From NCBI RefSeq assembly GCF_029892105.1, contig NZ_JARZAJ010000012.1, forward strand, positions 62,001 to 126,000: DNA of 64,000 nt, given 5' to 3'. Origin of the DNA: Kitasatospora sp. GP82. GTDB taxonomy: Bacteria > Actinomycetota > Actinomycetes > Streptomycetales > Streptomycetaceae. Below the pieces are notes generated by a model, which saw only the letters and a program-made list of their open reading frames with translations, did not search any database and had not been told where the DNA came from. The position numbers and the translations under genes were made by a program. Shown in pieces: positions 42,015 through 51,370 of this stretch; positions within the stretch are counted from its first letter, which is position 1, and every line of letters begins with the position of its first letter.

Positions 42015-43081
42015 TCAGGCAGTGGGGGTGAACGCGGCGTTGAGCATCTCGGGGAAGAGGTCGAGCGGCGGGCAGCCCCAGTCGCCGTTGACGTTCATGG
42101 CGGCCACCTTGCCACCGTCGCGGGTGCCGTACAGGTACGACCAGTTGCCGGTGATCATGCCGCCGTGACCGAAGACCGTGGTGCCGCAGGGCAGTTCGAA
42201 GGAGGAGAGGCCCAGGCCGTAGCTGTAGCCGTCCAGCCACGTGCCGTCCGGGACGGGGGTCATGGTGAGCATCTCGTCCAGCTGCGCGGGCGGCAGCAGC
42301 CGGCCGCCCAGCAGCGCGCCGAGGAAGGTGCTGAGGTCGCCGGTGGTGGAAACCAGCTCGCCGGTCGCGAAGCCGTAGGTGGCGTCCAGCTCGGTGACGT
42401 CGTGGGACGGGGCGTCGGACTCGGGCAGCGTCAGCCGGGAGTAGCTGTGCACGTGCGGGCCCCGGAACCGGGTCTCGCGGCCTGTTGCGTACGTCCCGGT
42501 GAGCTTGAGCGGGCGGATGATCCGCAGCTCGACCACGTCGGCGTAGGACATGCCCGTCGCCCGCTCGATGATCATCCCCGGATGACGAAGTTGGTGTTGG
42601 AGTACGCGAAGCCCTTGCCCGGCTCGAAGTCGGCCGGGTGGGCGAGCGAGATCCTCACCAGCTCCTCCGGGGTCCACCGGTCGAAGCGGTGTGCCAGCAG
42701 CTCCGGGCTCGCGTAGCGCCGGAGAATGTCCTTGTCCAGGGTGAACGCGAACAGCCCGCTGCTGTGGCTGAGCAGGTGCCGGATGGTGATCCGGCTGCCG
42801 TCGTGGCCGTTGCCCTGCACCAGGCCCGGCAGCCACTTCTCCACCGTGTCCTCCAGGCTCAGCACGTACTCGGCCGCCAGCTGGAGCACCACGGTGGCGG
42901 TGAAGGTCTTGGTGATGCTGCCGACCCGGAACTGCTCCCCGGCCAGCCGCTCCCGGCCGGTGCCGAGCTCGGCCACGCCGGCCGAGCCGAACCACCGCTG
43001 CGCGCCGTCGCGGACCTCGGCCACCATGCCCGGGTAGCCCTGCTCGGTCACCGCGCGGTCCAGGATCTGGGTGATGGTCAT
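42015..43081 (-). pseudogene. Serine beta-lactamase/D-Ala-D-Ala carboxypeptidase-like gene with a frameshift
   Basis: The first 169 codons (43081 to 42575) carry the SxxK nucleophile in VGSITKTFTA (about residue 54) and the YSNTN motif, then a TGA at 42572. In the next frame the same protein continues as GMIIERATGMSYADVVE and holds the HGG third motif (FGHGGMITG) to the true end at 42015. One base is missing in what should read ATC CTG GGG ATG (now ATCCGGGGATGATC, near 42581). All catalytic motifs are otherwise intact, so the loss is recent or a sequencing error in a G-run. Confidence 0.85.
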
Positions 43082-43203
43082 CTCGAACTCCTCTGCCCTC
43101 TCGCCGCGTCCTTCGCGACATGAGAAAGGCTATGTTGCGTTCAGGAAAACCTCAATTGACTGAATGCTCTGACTCGCATTACTGCAGGTAGAAGGCGCGA
43201 AAT

Positions 43204-43258
43204 TGTTGCAATGAGAATGCCGATGAATGCAAAAACTGCTGCCGATGTGTTGCAATGA
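43204..43258. promoter_or_regulatory. Repeated TGTTGCAATGA sites in the divergent promoter region
   Basis: TGTTGCAATGA occurs at 43204-43214 and again at 43248-43258 in an AT-rich stretch. They sit just before the regulator gene and 120-170 bases from the divergent hydrolase, a fitting position for operators of the regulator. A leftward promoter TTGAGG-N17-TAGCCT can be read at about 43158-43130. Confidence 0.55.
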
Positions 43259-43290
43259 TGTGGACGTGAACGCAGCAGGAGGAGGACACC

Positions 43291-44019
43291 GTGCCTGGAG
43301 GCAGGCTGACCCAGCAGGACCGCAGGCAGATCGCCACCGGCCTGGCCGAGGATCTCTCCTACACCGAGATCGCCAAGCGCCTGGAGCGCCCCACCTCGAC
43401 CGTCACCCGCGAGGTGATGCGCAACGGCGGCCCCACCGACTACCGGGCAGAGCGGGCGCACCACGCCACCGAGCGCCGCGCCCGTCGCAGCAGGCAGGCC
43501 CCGCCCCCGGCCGCACCCGCCCCGGCCGCCGACTCCTTCGGGCGCGACCCCGCGACGGTGCAGGACTTCGCCGAGCGGTTCACCGAACTGCTGGTCGCCA
43601 CCGGCATCCCCCGGATGATGGCCGGCGTGCTCGCCTGCCTGTACACCTGCGACACCGGCAGCCTCACCGCCGCCGAGCTGGCCCAGCGGCTGCGGGTCAG
43701 CCCGGCCTCGATCTCCAAGGCCGTCGGTTACCTGGAGGGGCAGGAGCTGATCCGGCGCGAGCGCGACACCCGGGAGCGGCGCGACCGGTACGTCATCGAC
43801 GAGGACGTCTGGTTCCGGGCCATGCTGGCCAGCGCCCGGCTGAACGCCGTGCTCGCCGACGCCGCCGGGGACGGAGCCGGGCTCCTCGGTGCCGATACCC
43901 CCGCAGGTGCCCGGCTGGCGGACATGGGGCAGTTCCTCGGCCACGTCGGCCAGGACCTGGTCCGGGCCGCCGAGCACTGGCGGGAGGTCTTCGCGGCCCA
44001 GCGCGATGCCCGGCAGTAG
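43291..44019 (+). CDS. Regulator with IS30-like and GbsR/MarR-like helix-turn-helix domains
   Basis: 242 residues. Residues 1-50 look like the IS30-transposase N-terminal HTH (LTQQDRRQIATGLAEDLSYTEIAKRLERP then STVTREVMRNGG). After a Pro/Ala linker (67-82) comes a MarR/GbsR winged helix (LTAAELAQRLRVSPASISKAVGYLEGQELIRRERD, about 128-162). The GTG at 43291 follows AGGAGGA. It is divergent from the damaged hydrolase gene, its likely former target. Its 3' flank is interrupted 104 bases later by the Tn3 element. Confidence 0.82.
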   Translation: MPGGRLTQQDRRQIATGLAEDLSYTEIAKRLERPTSTVTREVMRNGGPTDYRAERAHHATERRARRSRQAPPPAAPAPAADSFGRDPATVQDFAERFTELLVATGIPRMMAGVLACLYTCDTGSLTAAELAQRLRVSPASISKAVGYLEGQELIRRERDTRERRDRYVIDEDVWFRAMLASARLNAVLADAAGDGAGLLGADTPAGARLADMGQFLGHVGQDLVRAAEHWREVFAAQRDARQ

Positions 44020-44118
44020 TTCGGAGAACGCCCGAAGGCGTGCAAGACCACGAACCGCCGGTGGTGGCGCCACCGGCTGGAGGCCGTCGGCATCGGCATC
44101 GCGTTCATCACCGGGGCC

Positions 44119-44123
44119 GAGGA
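44119..44123. repeat. Target-site duplication GAGGA, left copy
   Basis: The five bases before the left transposon end equal the five after the right end (51418-51422), the length expected for Tn3-family insertion. Confidence 0.95.
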
Positions 44124-44170
44124 GGGGTCCAGCCAAGATGCCTGCAAAAGGGGCCATGACGTGATCTTGG
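44124..44170 (+). repeat. Left terminal inverted repeat of the Tn3 element
   Basis: 47 bases beginning GGGGTCCAGCCAAGATGCCT; exact reverse complement of 51371-51417. Slightly longer than the usual 38-40 bp of the family. Confidence 0.97.
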
Positions 44171-44197
44171 TGGGGTGACGGGTCCGGTAGAGGTGCC

Positions 44198-45196
44198 TCA
44201 GTTGGCGGGGTGGCGCGCTGTGGCGGGCCGGGGATGGGGGATCTCTTCGGTAGGCAGGGCTGCGAAGTCGGCGTGAGCCTGCTCGATGGCTTCGGGGTAC
44301 GTCTGGGCTTTCTCGTGCTCGGCGAGCGCGCGGTAGATGCTGGCGAGGCCGGGGTTCTGGCCCTTGCGCTTGCCGGTGGGGATGATTAGGTCGGGGCGGA
44401 TCTGCTCGACGGACTCGCCCGCTGCCCGGCGCCGCAGCACGGTGTGCAGCATGTCGTCGGTGATGACGGTCGGCCGGCCGCCGTGCTTGCCCTTGCGGGC
44501 GGCGGCGTCGAGTCCTTCGAGGGTGGCTTCGCGGATGCTCTCGCGCTCGGTCTCGGCCATGGCGGCGAAGAACCCGAACAGCATCCGGCCCGGACCGGAC
44601 GGGTCGTAGATGCCAGGCAGCGGGCCGGCCAGCATCTCCAGGACCAGGCCGTGGGCGGTCAGGTGGTCGGCCAGCGCAGTGAGTTCGGCGGCGTCGCGGC
44701 CAAGCCGCTTCATCTCGTAGACGGTGAACAGCACGCGGCAGTGCGGGGCGTGCGCCTTGATCTCCCGGGCCAGGGTGAGGGCGGCCTCGAACTGGGGGCG
44801 GACCCGGATGCGGGTGCTGATCTTCTCGGAGAAGATCTTGTCCCGGGGGATGCCGTGCGCGCTGAGCGCGTCCAGCTGCGACTGCAGCTCCTGAGTGAGG
44901 TGGCTGCACCGCGCGTATCCGATGCGGATGTCCGCGCCCGGGGTGCCGGTCTCGGGCGCGACCGGCGGCGGGGTGCCGGGTCGCCAAGGCTGGCCGGGGC
45001 CGCGGTCGGCGGGGGTCGGCACCCGCAGCAGCTTGGCGAGCCGGGCCACCTTCTTGAAGCGGCCGGTGTGGTAGATCCCGGCGACCGCGCCCGAGCGTGA
45101 GCGGCAGGGCGAACCGGGCTGGACGCCGCAGCGCGGGCAGTTTTGGCGCTCGACGTCGTCCGCGTCGCTTCCGGAGATGTTCTGAGGGTCCGTCAC
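44198..45196 (-). CDS. tnpR: Serine recombinase (resolvase) of the Tn3 element
   Basis: 332 residues. The catalytic Ser98 lies in RIGYARCSHLTQELQSQLDAL (in parts GYARCSHLTQ), followed by the resolvase core (VYEMKRLGRDAAELTALADHL, AMAETERESIREATLEGL) and the DNA-binding hinge and HTH (GRPTVITDDML). An unusual 60-residue N-terminal extension holds a zinc-finger-like CPRCG...PC...H pattern (about residues 20-43). The GTG at 45196 is preferred; ATG 45220 would overlap the candidate res site. It resolves cointegrates made by the transposase. Confidence 0.88.
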   Translation of the reverse strand: MTDPQNISGSDADDVERQNCPRCGVQPGSPCRSRSGAVAGIYHTGRFKKVARLAKLLRVPTPADRGPGQPWRPGTPPPVAPETGTPGADIRIGYARCSHLTQELQSQLDALSAHGIPRDKIFSEKISTRIRVRPQFEAALTLAREIKAHAPHCRVLFTVYEMKRLGRDAAELTALADHLTAHGLVLEMLAGPLPGIYDPSGPGRMLFGFFAAMAETERESIREATLEGLDAAARKGKHGGRPTVITDDMLHTVLRRRAAGESVEQIRPDLIIPTGKRKGQNPGLASIYRALAEHEKAQTYPEAIEQAHADFAALPTEEIPHPRPATARHPAN

Positions 45197-45206
45197 GCCC
45201 GAAATT

Positions 45207-45269
45207 TTCTCACAAACCATTCCCAGAACAGGGTCTCGTGGCCACTTGCGTGAGAACGAGTTCTGGGAA
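45207..45269. promoter_or_regulatory. Candidate res site
   Basis: Two interleaved inverted pairs, TTCTCAC (45207) with GTGAGAA (45250) and TTCCCAGAAC (45220) with GTTCTGGGAA (45260), lie just upstream of the resolvase gene, where Tn3 elements keep their resolution site. The symmetry is seen; the function is inferred. Confidence 0.6.
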
Positions 45270-45410
45270 CCGATCGGGCCTCCGGGGGCGACCCCTGCAC
45301 CCCTTCCCGATCTTCCTCCCGGAAAGGATCGTTTGCGGGAGTGGTCGAACGCGGTGGCGGCGACCCTCCATAGGCCGCCCATGTGCCCAGCGAGCTGTCG
45401 ATCACTCCGC

Positions 45411-45450
45411 TTGACATGGCATCAGTTTCCTAGTTCTATAGTGCTAGGAA
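45411..45450 (+). promoter_or_regulatory. Promoter and operator of the cargo operon
   Basis: TTGACA at 45411-45416 is a consensus -35. TCTATA at 45435-45440 (18-base spacer), or TATAGT two bases on, serves as -10. The dyad TTCCTAG-N10-CTAGGAA (45427-45433 and 45444-45450) straddles the -10, as expected for repression by the GntR protein encoded 20 bases downstream. Confidence 0.82.
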
Positions 45451-45470
45451 GCTAGATAAATGAGGTTACG

Positions 45471-45860
45471 GTGATCGAGTTTCACATCGAGGCCCGGTCC
45501 GGTGTCGCGCCTTACATGCAGTTGGTCCACCAGGTACGCCAGGCCCTGCGGCTGGGTTTGCTGTCGGAGGGGGATCGCCTGCCGAAGGTCAAGGACGTCG
45601 CGGCCAAGGTCGCGATCAACCCCAACACCGTGCTCAAGGCTTACCGGCAGCTGGAGAACGAGGGCCTGGTCTCCCCCAAGCCCGGGGTCGGCACGTTTGT
45701 CACCGGCACGCTCGGCGACATGCCGCGATCCGAGCACGAGCCGTTGCGTCAGGAGTTGCAGCGCTGGCTCGCCAGGGCCCGTGGCGCCGGACTGGACGAG
45801 GAGAGCATCGAGGCCCTGTTCCTCAACACCTTTCGCAGTTCCACCGAAGAGGAGAAATGA
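45471..45860 (+). CDS. GntR-family (YtrA-type) regulator on the transposon
   Basis: 129 residues: winged helix with VAINPNTVLKAYRQLENEGLV (about 51-71) and a short YtrA-type tail. Clearly paralogous to the regulator at 6067 along its whole length. GTG start at 45471. Its stop overlaps the ATPase ATG. It probably represses its own operon through the TTCCTAG dyad; the releasing signal is unknown. Confidence 0.9.
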   Translation: MIEFHIEARSGVAPYMQLVHQVRQALRLGLLSEGDRLPKVKDVAAKVAINPNTVLKAYRQLENEGLVSPKPGVGTFVTGTLGDMPRSEHEPLRQELQRWLARARGAGLDEESIEALFLNTFRSSTEEEK

Positions 45861-46753
45861 CCGCGATCATCGAAGCAAGAGGGCTTGGCAAACGCTATGG
45901 CCGACGTCAGGCGCTGTCCGACTGCACGCTGAGCGTGCCAGCGGGGCGGGTCGTCGGGCTGGTCGGCCCGAACGGTGCGGGCAAGTCGACCCTGCTGCAG
46001 CTGGCCTGCGGCATGCTCACCCCGACCTCCGGCAGCATCGAAGTCCTCGGCGAACGCCCCGCGTCCAGCACCGCGCAGATGGCCCGGGTCGGCTTCGTCG
46101 CCCAGGACACGCCCACCTACGCCGCGCTGTCGATCGCAGACCATCTGTGCCTGGGCGCCAAGCTCAACCCCCGTTGGGACGCCGCTCTGGCCGAGCGCCG
46201 GATCCAGCAGCTGGGCCTCGACCCCGCGCAGCGGGCCGGCCGGCTCTCCGGCGGGCAGCGGGCTCAACTGGCGCTGACCCTTGCTGTGGCCAAGCGCCCG
46301 GACCTGTTGCTGCTCGACGAACCCGTCGCGGCGCTTGACCCCCTGGCCCGGCGCGGGTTCCTGCAGAGCCTGATGGAGTTCGTGGCCGAGACCGAGGCGA
46401 CCGTCGTGCTCTCCTCGCACCTCGTCTCGGATCTGGAGCGGGTCTGCGACCACCTGATCGTCCTGGCCGCCTCCCGGGTCCAGGCGGTCGGCGAGATCGA
46501 CGACCTGCTGGCCACCCACTTCCGGCTGACCACGGCCCGCCGCGAGGCCGACACGCTGCCCGCGGGCATGCAGGTCGTCCAGGCCGACCACACCGACCGG
46601 CAGAGCACCTTCGTCGTGCGCGCCGACACGGCCGTCGACGATCCGTCCTGGGTGATGGAGCCGCTCGCCTTGGAGGACCTCGTCCTGTCCTACATGACCC
46701 GGGCCCGGGACACCGGCGCCGACCACCGACCCGTGCTGGAGACGCAGCGATGA
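45857..46753 (+). CDS. ABC transporter ATPase, intact transposon-borne copy
   Basis: 298 residues with Walker A GPNGAGKSTL (about 38-47), Q-loop FVAQDTP, signature LSGGQRAQLALTLA, Walker B LLLLDEPVAALDP and H-loop LSSHLVSDLERV. It is the intact counterpart of the deleted ATPase at 6486-7063. Coupled to both neighbours by four-base overlaps. Export substrate unknown; related YtrB-type systems respond to cell-wall antibiotics. Confidence 0.93.
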   Translation: MTAIIEARGLGKRYGRRQALSDCTLSVPAGRVVGLVGPNGAGKSTLLQLACGMLTPTSGSIEVLGERPASSTAQMARVGFVAQDTPTYAALSIADHLCLGAKLNPRWDAALAERRIQQLGLDPAQRAGRLSGGQRAQLALTLAVAKRPDLLLLDEPVAALDPLARRGFLQSLMEFVAETEATVVLSSHLVSDLERVCDHLIVLAASRVQAVGEIDDLLATHFRLTTARREADTLPAGMQVVQADHTDRQSTFVVRADTAVDDPSWVMEPLALEDLVLSYMTRARDTGADHRPVLETQR

Positions 46754-47748
46754 CCTGGCTGACCTGGCGCCAATTCCGAATGCAGTTGCTGGTGGCCTTG
46801 GCCGCCCTGTCCGCTGTCACGGCATACCTGCTGATCAGCGGCTTCCAACTGCACAACGCCTACAACAGCGCCCTGGCCGGCTGCCCGAACGGCGGCTGCT
46901 CGCCGGTGTCCCAGCTGACCACCCAGTACCGCTTCCCGTACTACCTCGGCACCGGCCTGGTACTCCTGGTACCGGGCCTGATCGGGGCCTTCTGGGGCGC
47001 GCCGCTGATCGCCCGCGAGCTGGAGACGGGCACGCACCGGCTGATCTGGAACCAGAGCATCACCCGCACCCGCTGGCTCGCGGTCAAGCTCGTGTTCATC
47101 GGCCTGGCCGCCGCGGTCACCACCGGACTGCTCAGCCTGCTGGTGTCCTGGTTCGCGAGCCCGCTCGACCGGATCAACAACAACCGCTTTACCCCGCTGC
47201 TCTTTAGCGCCCGAGGCGTCGTCCCGCTCAGCTACGCCGCTTTCGCGGTGGCCCTCGGAACGTGTGTCGGCCTGCTGATCCGGCGCAGCGTGCCCGCGAT
47301 GGCGGCCACGCTGGCGGTCTTCGCCGCCGTCCAGATCCTTGTGCCGCTGGCGGTTCGGCCGCACCTGGAGTCGCCCGTCCGCGGGGACGTGGCGCTCACC
47401 TCCGAGGCGATGAAGTCCGCGTCGCTCATCGGGTTCACGAACCGAACACCTGCTGCCCCGTTCGTGGCGGATCTGAACGTACCCGGCGCCTGGGTCCTTT
47501 CCGGGGCCGAACCGGTCAGGACCTCGTCCGGTCAAGCGCTCACCATGGCGACCCAGCCCTGTGCGACGGTCTCGGACGCGGCCGCTCACGACGCCTGCCT
47601 TGCCAACGCCGACCTGCACGTTACGGTCTCCTACCAGCCCGCCGACCGTTACTGGGCTTTCCAGTGGTCCGAGACAGCGATCTTCCTTGCGCTCACTGCC
47701 GGCCTGGTTGGCTTCAGCGCCTGGTGGCTGCGCGGCAGGCTCGCCTGA
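46750..47748 (+). CDS. ABC transporter permease, transposon-borne copy
   Basis: 332 residues, starting MTWLTWRQFRMQLLV, with about six membrane helices, a Cys-containing outer loop (AGCPNGGCSPVSQ near residue 42), the cytoplasmic loop IARELETGTHRLIWNQSITRTRW and a final helix ending WWLRGRLA. Paralogous to 7060-8046 with the same layout. Partner of the upstream ATPase. Confidence 0.9.
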   Translation: MTWLTWRQFRMQLLVALAALSAVTAYLLISGFQLHNAYNSALAGCPNGGCSPVSQLTTQYRFPYYLGTGLVLLVPGLIGAFWGAPLIARELETGTHRLIWNQSITRTRWLAVKLVFIGLAAAVTTGLLSLLVSWFASPLDRINNNRFTPLLFSARGVVPLSYAAFAVALGTCVGLLIRRSVPAMAATLAVFAAVQILVPLAVRPHLESPVRGDVALTSEAMKSASLIGFTNRTPAAPFVADLNVPGAWVLSGAEPVRTSSGQALTMATQPCATVSDAAAHDACLANADLHVTVSYQPADRYWAFQWSETAIFLALTAGLVGFSAWWLRGRLA

Positions 47749-47782
47749 CCCGGGTGGGGCAGTGACACGAGCAGAACACCGC

Positions 47783-47825
47783 GTGGGGCGGCCGAAGCCA
47801 TCGCAACTGGCTTCGGCCGCCCCAC
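47783..47825 (+). terminator. Terminator of the cargo operon
   Basis: GTGGGGCGGCCGAAGCCA (47783-47800) and its complement at 47808-47825 make a perfect 18-bp stem with a 7-base loop, 34 bases after the permease stop. The convergent transposase gene may use it too. Confidence 0.88.
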
Positions 47826-47984
47826 CACCATACGAGCCCGCATCGACCCGAATCGACGGCATTCGACCGCCGTGTCACCCCACGCCCATCCTCCTGGCTG
47901 AACTTGGCCGCCCCCTCAGGTGCGACAAGGACCTGCAGCAGCAGGGGGAAGAACGATCAACACGGAATCCGTGCCTGATCCAGC

Positions 47985-50900
47985 TCAGGAAACCGGTGCC
48001 GCCTCAGGCTGATCCTGGTGGTCGAGTTTGGCGAAGTCGACGTCCAGGTGTGGCTCGTACGCCTCCGGCGGCACGTCGAGCTCATGGGTGGAGTACTCGC
48101 CGAACCGCATGATCTTCTCGGTCAGGTAAGGCGAGACCTCCGCCAGGTCCTCCGGGTCGACCTTCCAACCCTCGGCCTGCAGCTCGCGCACCGCCTCGGC
48201 GATGTCGAGGGTGTTGTGGAAGATCAGGCAGTTGGTGAGCAGGGCGTTGAACTTCACCGCCTTCTCCTGCTCGACGGGGTCGTTTTCGCTGATGACGCCC
48301 CGATTACCGAAGCGCACCCACTCGGAGAACCCGTTGTACGACTCGACCTTGTTGGTCGCGGCCGTCACCCGCCGACGCATCTGAGGGTCCGTCAGGTACC
48401 GCAGCAGCTGGACAGTGCGGATCACCCGCCCGACCTCACGGAACGCCGCGTAGTGGGCGTTCTTGCGCGACCCGGAGCGCAGACGCCGCAGCAGGAGGAC
48501 GGAGGAGACCTTGCCGCCCCGCACCGACAGGGCCACCCGCATGAGGTCCTTGAAGTGCTGCTCGATGAGGTCCCAGTCGATGACGTTGCGGCCGGCCTCG
48601 CCGAACAGGGAGTCGATGTGCACGTAGGAGGTCTGCTTGGTCGGGCGGAAGAACACCAGATCCTTCCAGTTCCTGATCCTCGGCATCAGCTCAAACCCTA
48701 ACAAATGGGCCAAACTGAACACCGGGTAGCTCTGGCCCTGCGTATCTGCGTGGATCGTGGTCGGCTGGATCTCCGACTCGTTCTTCAGCAGCCCCTCGAT
48801 GATGTAGACCGCCTCCCAGACCCCGCAGGGGATGAAGTGGGTGAACAGCGCGATGTAGGTGTCGGCGATGTGGTGGTAGGCGATGCCGCCGGGCCGGCCG
48901 TAGCGCACCGAGGTCTCGGCGACCAGGTTGTTCAGGTAGGTGTCCATGTGGGTGCCGTCGGCAGCCACCGCCGTTCCATCGCCCCATGCCCGGGACATGT
49001 CGAGCTGGGCGTGAGCGTTGACCACGTCGGTGATCGCCTGGTTGAGCTTGGCGATGGAGAAGTGCCGGTTGGCCGTGGCGGACAGCTCGTGCCCGCTGAC
49101 CCCATTGATGTGCCGGGCCGCCTCGTAGGGGCCCATGTTGATGCCGTTGACGAAGGTCGTGATGACGTACCGGCCGAAGGCGTCCTTGAGCTTGGGGTCG
49201 TGCCCGGAGGCCGGCCCGAAGCGCCGCCACCACTCGATCCAGTACGCGGTACGGGCCAGCACCCCCAGCAGCGACCGCTCGGGCAACCGGGCCTTGATCG
49301 TCTGCTCCAGCTTCACCGCACTCGGACGCCGCTCATCCGCCCGGTACCTCTCCAGCGTCGGCACCCCGGTCTTCGGGTCGATGACCAGGCCCTCGTTCTC
49401 CGGGTAGCCGGAATCGGCGGCGGCCGCGGCCGCCGTGAGCCGCTCGCGGAGTTGGGCGACGAAGGCCGCCGCGTCGAACGGCCGCTCGTCGCCAGGTTCC
49501 CGGAAGCCGACCTCCACCAGGTACTCCGGCAGCGCGGCCTCCACTTGCGGCCACTCCAGCAGCTGCTGGCTCCAGTCGGCGTACTCCTCCGAGCCGGTGA
49601 CCGCGACGTCGCCGCACCGCAGCTCCTCGGCGAGGTTGAAGAACACCATCGCCTCGAAGTGCCGGCGCACGTACGAGGTGGGCCGGGTCCGGTCTCGGAC
49701 GATCTTCTGCCAGTTCTGGGTGGCGAAGCGGATGTCCACCACCCCGGTGTCCTTGCCCTCGTCGTCCTGGCCCCGCATGGGTATGTAGTCGCGTGAACTG
49801 CGGAACCTCAGCAGGTGCCGGAAGGCGTCCAGCACCCGGCTGTCCTCGCTGGTGGCCACCAGGTCCAGGCTCTCCAGCAGGTTCAGCATCACCGCCCGGT
49901 CCGCCTTCAGATGCCCGTGCAGCAGCACCTCCCAGTTGTCGCCGTGGTGGGCGGAGACCTTCTCGATCTGCTCGTACTGGGCGCCGAACCCGCCGAAGCC
50001 GTCCACCGCCGACGTCACGCTGAACAGGCCGTTGGACTGCACCATCAGCCCCTCGGCCAGCTTGAGGAACGCCGCCGCGACCCGGCGCTTGAGGCGCCGG
50101 TTCACCTCCGAGGCCCCCGACTCCTCGTCCAGGCCCTCCAGCGCGTCCAGGGTCTCCTTGGTCAGCGCGCCGGCCTTCGCCCGCGCCGTCTGAGCGGGCC
50201 CGTCGGTGTCGACCTGCCGCAACAGGGTCCGGTAGTTGGCGACCAGGCCCTCCACGATCGCCTGCTGCTGACTGCGGATCTCCTCCAGCTCGGTGCGCGC
50301 CCGCTTCGACTTGATGGCCACCCGCTTGGTGAACATCGTCGTCAGGTCGTCGCGCACCCGCATCCGGGCCTTGTGGACCAGGCACGCGATCAGCGTGATC
50401 CGCTTGGTCTCCGCATAGTCCTGGAGCACGCCCGCGTCCGCCGCCTCGGCCTCACCGGCGAAGTCCGCGATCTTCGCCGCCGCCAGGCCCTCCAGCCACG
50501 CCTCGGTGTCGCCCAGCCCATCCACCCACTTCCGGTGCTCGGCGAGCTTCTTCATGTTCGACCAGGTCGCCCGCTGAGCGGACTGCTTCAGCTCGTTGAA
50601 CACCGTCTTGCGGTCCAGCCCCAGCACCGTCACCAGCCGCAGCAGCCCAGCGCGGTCATCTGGCCCGATCCTCCCGGCGACCCGGGCGAAGATGTCGCCG
50701 TTCACCTCGGAACGGATGCTCATCGCCATCCGGTCCAGCGTGGAGAACGCCGGAAGCTCCAGGCCAGCCCGCACCAGCTGCTCCAGGGCCACGTTGATCA
50801 GGTCCGCCGGGTTGTTCTTCGACGCGGCCTCCGCCCGGATCGCCTCCTCGGCCACCGTGCGGGCCCGCCCGGCGTCGTACATCACCCCGACCCGCTGGCG

Positions 50901-51206
50901 CACCAGCGACCGGTGGTTCTTCGCGGTCTTCTCCGCGCCGTAGCCGGCCACCACATCATCCGGCAGCTCCACGGCCCGCCGTACGAAGTCGACCACCAGC
51001 TCCGGGACCTCCTCCCACCGCGGGAAGCACCCCATCCGCTGATAGGACTTCAGCAGGACCAGCAGCGCGAGCTGGTGCTCGTCGGAGTCCGTCCGGGCCA
51101 CCGCCCACTCCACCTCCTCCCGGCCCGGCGAGAAGAACAGATGCAGTTCACGCGCGGTGATCAGCCGCTTGAACCGCGGGTACGCGGTCCGCTCGATCGA
51201 CGTCAT
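47985..51206 (-). CDS. tnpA: Tn3-family transposase TnpA
   Basis: 1,073 residues, full length for the family. The N-terminal DNA-binding part starts MTSIERTAYPRFKRLITARELHLFF; the DDE core includes WGDGTAVAADGTHMD, YHHIADTYIALFTHFIPCGVWEA and the C-terminal LTNCLIFHNTLDIAEAVREL motif. It ends 2 residues after EAAPVS without truncation. It recognises the 47-bp ends and performs replicative transposition. The gene start is 165 bases from the right end. Confidence 0.95.
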   Translation of the reverse strand: MTSIERTAYPRFKRLITARELHLFFSPGREEVEWAVARTDSDEHQLALLVLLKSYQRMGCFPRWEEVPELVVDFVRRAVELPDDVVAGYGAEKTAKNHRSLVRQRVGVMYDAGRARTVAEEAIRAEAASKNNPADLINVALEQLVRAGLELPAFSTLDRMAMSIRSEVNGDIFARVAGRIGPDDRAGLLRLVTVLGLDRKTVFNELKQSAQRATWSNMKKLAEHRKWVDGLGDTEAWLEGLAAAKIADFAGEAEAADAGVLQDYAETKRITLIACLVHKARMRVRDDLTTMFTKRVAIKSKRARTELEEIRSQQQAIVEGLVANYRTLLRQVDTDGPAQTARAKAGALTKETLDALEGLDEESGASEVNRRLKRRVAAAFLKLAEGLMVQSNGLFSVTSAVDGFGGFGAQYEQIEKVSAHHGDNWEVLLHGHLKADRAVMLNLLESLDLVATSEDSRVLDAFRHLLRFRSSRDYIPMRGQDDEGKDTGVVDIRFATQNWQKIVRDRTRPTSYVRRHFEAMVFFNLAEELRCGDVAVTGSEEYADWSQQLLEWPQVEAALPEYLVEVGFREPGDERPFDAAAFVAQLRERLTAAAAAADSGYPENEGLVIDPKTGVPTLERYRADERRPSAVKLEQTIKARLPERSLLGVLARTAYWIEWWRRFGPASGHDPKLKDAFGRYVITTFVNGINMGPYEAARHINGVSGHELSATANRHFSIAKLNQAITDVVNAHAQLDMSRAWGDGTAVAADGTHMDTYLNNLVAETSVRYGRPGGIAYHHIADTYIALFTHFIPCGVWEAVYIIEGLLKNESEIQPTTIHADTQGQSYPVFSLAHLLGFELMPRIRNWKDLVFFRPTKQTSYVHIDSLFGEAGRNVIDWDLIEQHFKDLMRVALSVRGGKVSSVLLLRRLRSGSRKNAHYAAFREVGRVIRTVQLLRYLTDPQMRRRVTAATNKVESYNGFSEWVRFGNRGVISENDPVEQEKAVKFNALLTNCLIFHNTLDIAEAVRELQAEGWKVDPEDLAEVSPYLTEKIMRFGEYSTHELDVPPEAYEPHLDVDFAKLDHQDQPEAAPVS

Positions 51207-51370
51207 CCCGAAGCCCTACGACCCGATGCCAGATACGAGCGATGCCCGCCCGCGCGGGCATGTTCACACTCCCGGCTCGGGGCGAAGATCAAAACCGCCG
51301 TACCCAGGACGAGCAACACGGGGCAGTGGTAGATGAGCGCAGGCCGGGGGCGAGGAAGCCGGTCAGAAGT

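Noticed and set aside
41812..42168. Open frame between the Uma2 remnant and the hydrolase
   Set aside because: It lacks a credible ribosome site, overlaps the hydrolase pseudogene and shows no recognisable domain; at best a scrap of a lost gene.
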